Shown here one piece after another: positions 7,596 to 7,669 of a DNA stretch of 7,669 bases. This stretch comes from Micavibrio aeruginosavorus (GTDB lineage Bacteria; Pseudomonadota; Alphaproteobacteria; Micavibrionales; Micavibrionaceae). Both the position numbers and the translations under genes were made by a program. How positions within the stretch are numbered: position 1 is the first letter of the stretch; each line of letters starts with the position of its first letter. Location: assembly GCA_003241285.1 (NCBI GenBank), contig QFOT01000110.1, forward strand, positions 1 to 7,669, given 5' to 3'. The notes under the pieces were generated by a model. That model was not told the DNA's origin and made no database searches. It saw nothing but the letters and a program-made list of their open reading frames with translations.

Positions 7596-7601
7596 GGTCA
7601 T

Positions 7602-7605
7602 CCTC
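7602..7605 (-). promoter_or_regulatory. Ribosome-binding site deciding the start of the small minus-strand gene
   Basis: On the minus strand the sequence reads AACGAGGATGACCATGATGG. GAGG touches the first ATG (7601) with no spacer, which is too close for normal initiation. It is 6 nt from the second ATG (7595) and 9 nt from the third (7592). The spacing therefore favours 7595 as start. Confidence 0.6.
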
Positions 7606-7637
7606 GTTTATTGAGAAGTTCTTTAAATCTTGCGGAC

Positions 7638-7666
7638 ATCCTACATTAAAAAAGCCTTAAAAGCAA
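7638..7666 (-). promoter_or_regulatory. Candidate sigma-70-type promoter for the small minus-strand gene
   Basis: On the minus strand TTGCTT (7661-7666) and TAGGAT (7638-7643) are separated by 17 nt, the optimal spacing. The -35 box matches consensus at 3 of 6 positions and the -10 box at 4 of 6. Transcription would begin near 7631, leaving a leader of about 30-35 nt before the proposed start codon. The region is AT-rich, where chance matches are common, and the window ends 3 nt upstream, so this is only a candidate. Confidence 0.3.
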
Positions 7667-7669
7667 ATT

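Noticed and set aside
1..7669. Search for tRNA or rRNA genes, CRISPR repeats, insertion sequences, phage or defence genes, and riboswitches
   Set aside because: Nearly all of the window is conserved coding sequence. The longest non-coding stretches are about 50-75 bases and hold only the terminator and the small gene's upstream region. No such elements were seen by eye.

Overview
The window looks like a chromosomal housekeeping segment from a Gram-negative bacterium, most likely an alphaproteobacterium of middling GC content (a little under half, judged by eye). The reasons are a lipid A biosynthesis pair (lpxK plus an LpxL-type acyltransferase), a glutathione reductase, a plant/mycobacterial-type class II DAHP synthase, a glutamine-dependent NAD synthetase of the ~550-residue proteobacterial type, and a short zinc-less glutamyl-tRNA synthetase of the kind common in alphaproteobacteria. 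A genus cannot be named from the sequence alone.

Layout: positions 2-7297 hold six plus-strand genes packed almost without gaps. They are lpxK (5' part outside the window), an lpxL/htrB-family acyltransferase, gor, a class II DAHP synthase (aroG-like), nadE and gltX. The junctions are a 4-nt ATGA overlap, an 11-nt overlap, then gaps of 21, 2 and 22 nt. No convincing internal promoter or terminator was seen, so the simplest reading is one polycistronic unit entering from the left and ending at a strong hairpin terminator at 7302-7328. Beyond it lies one small minus-strand gene (about 81 residues, function unknown) that converges on the same terminator. Its ribosome-binding site and a plausible promoter lie in the last ~70 bases.

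Functionally, the first two genes finish lipid A (4'-phosphorylation, then secondary acylation). The remaining four serve redox balance (GSSG reduction), aromatic amino acid entry (shikimate pathway), NAD synthesis and tRNA charging. They share no single pathway, although nadE and gltX both depend on glutamine/glutamate and gor uses NADPH. All core catalytic motifs that can be checked are intact. I see no mobile element, CRISPR array, tRNA or rRNA gene, phage gene or defence system, and nothing that amounts to a new biological system. The points worth a second look are modest: the unrecognised small protein, a few substitutions in family signature motifs, and the mixed gene order.
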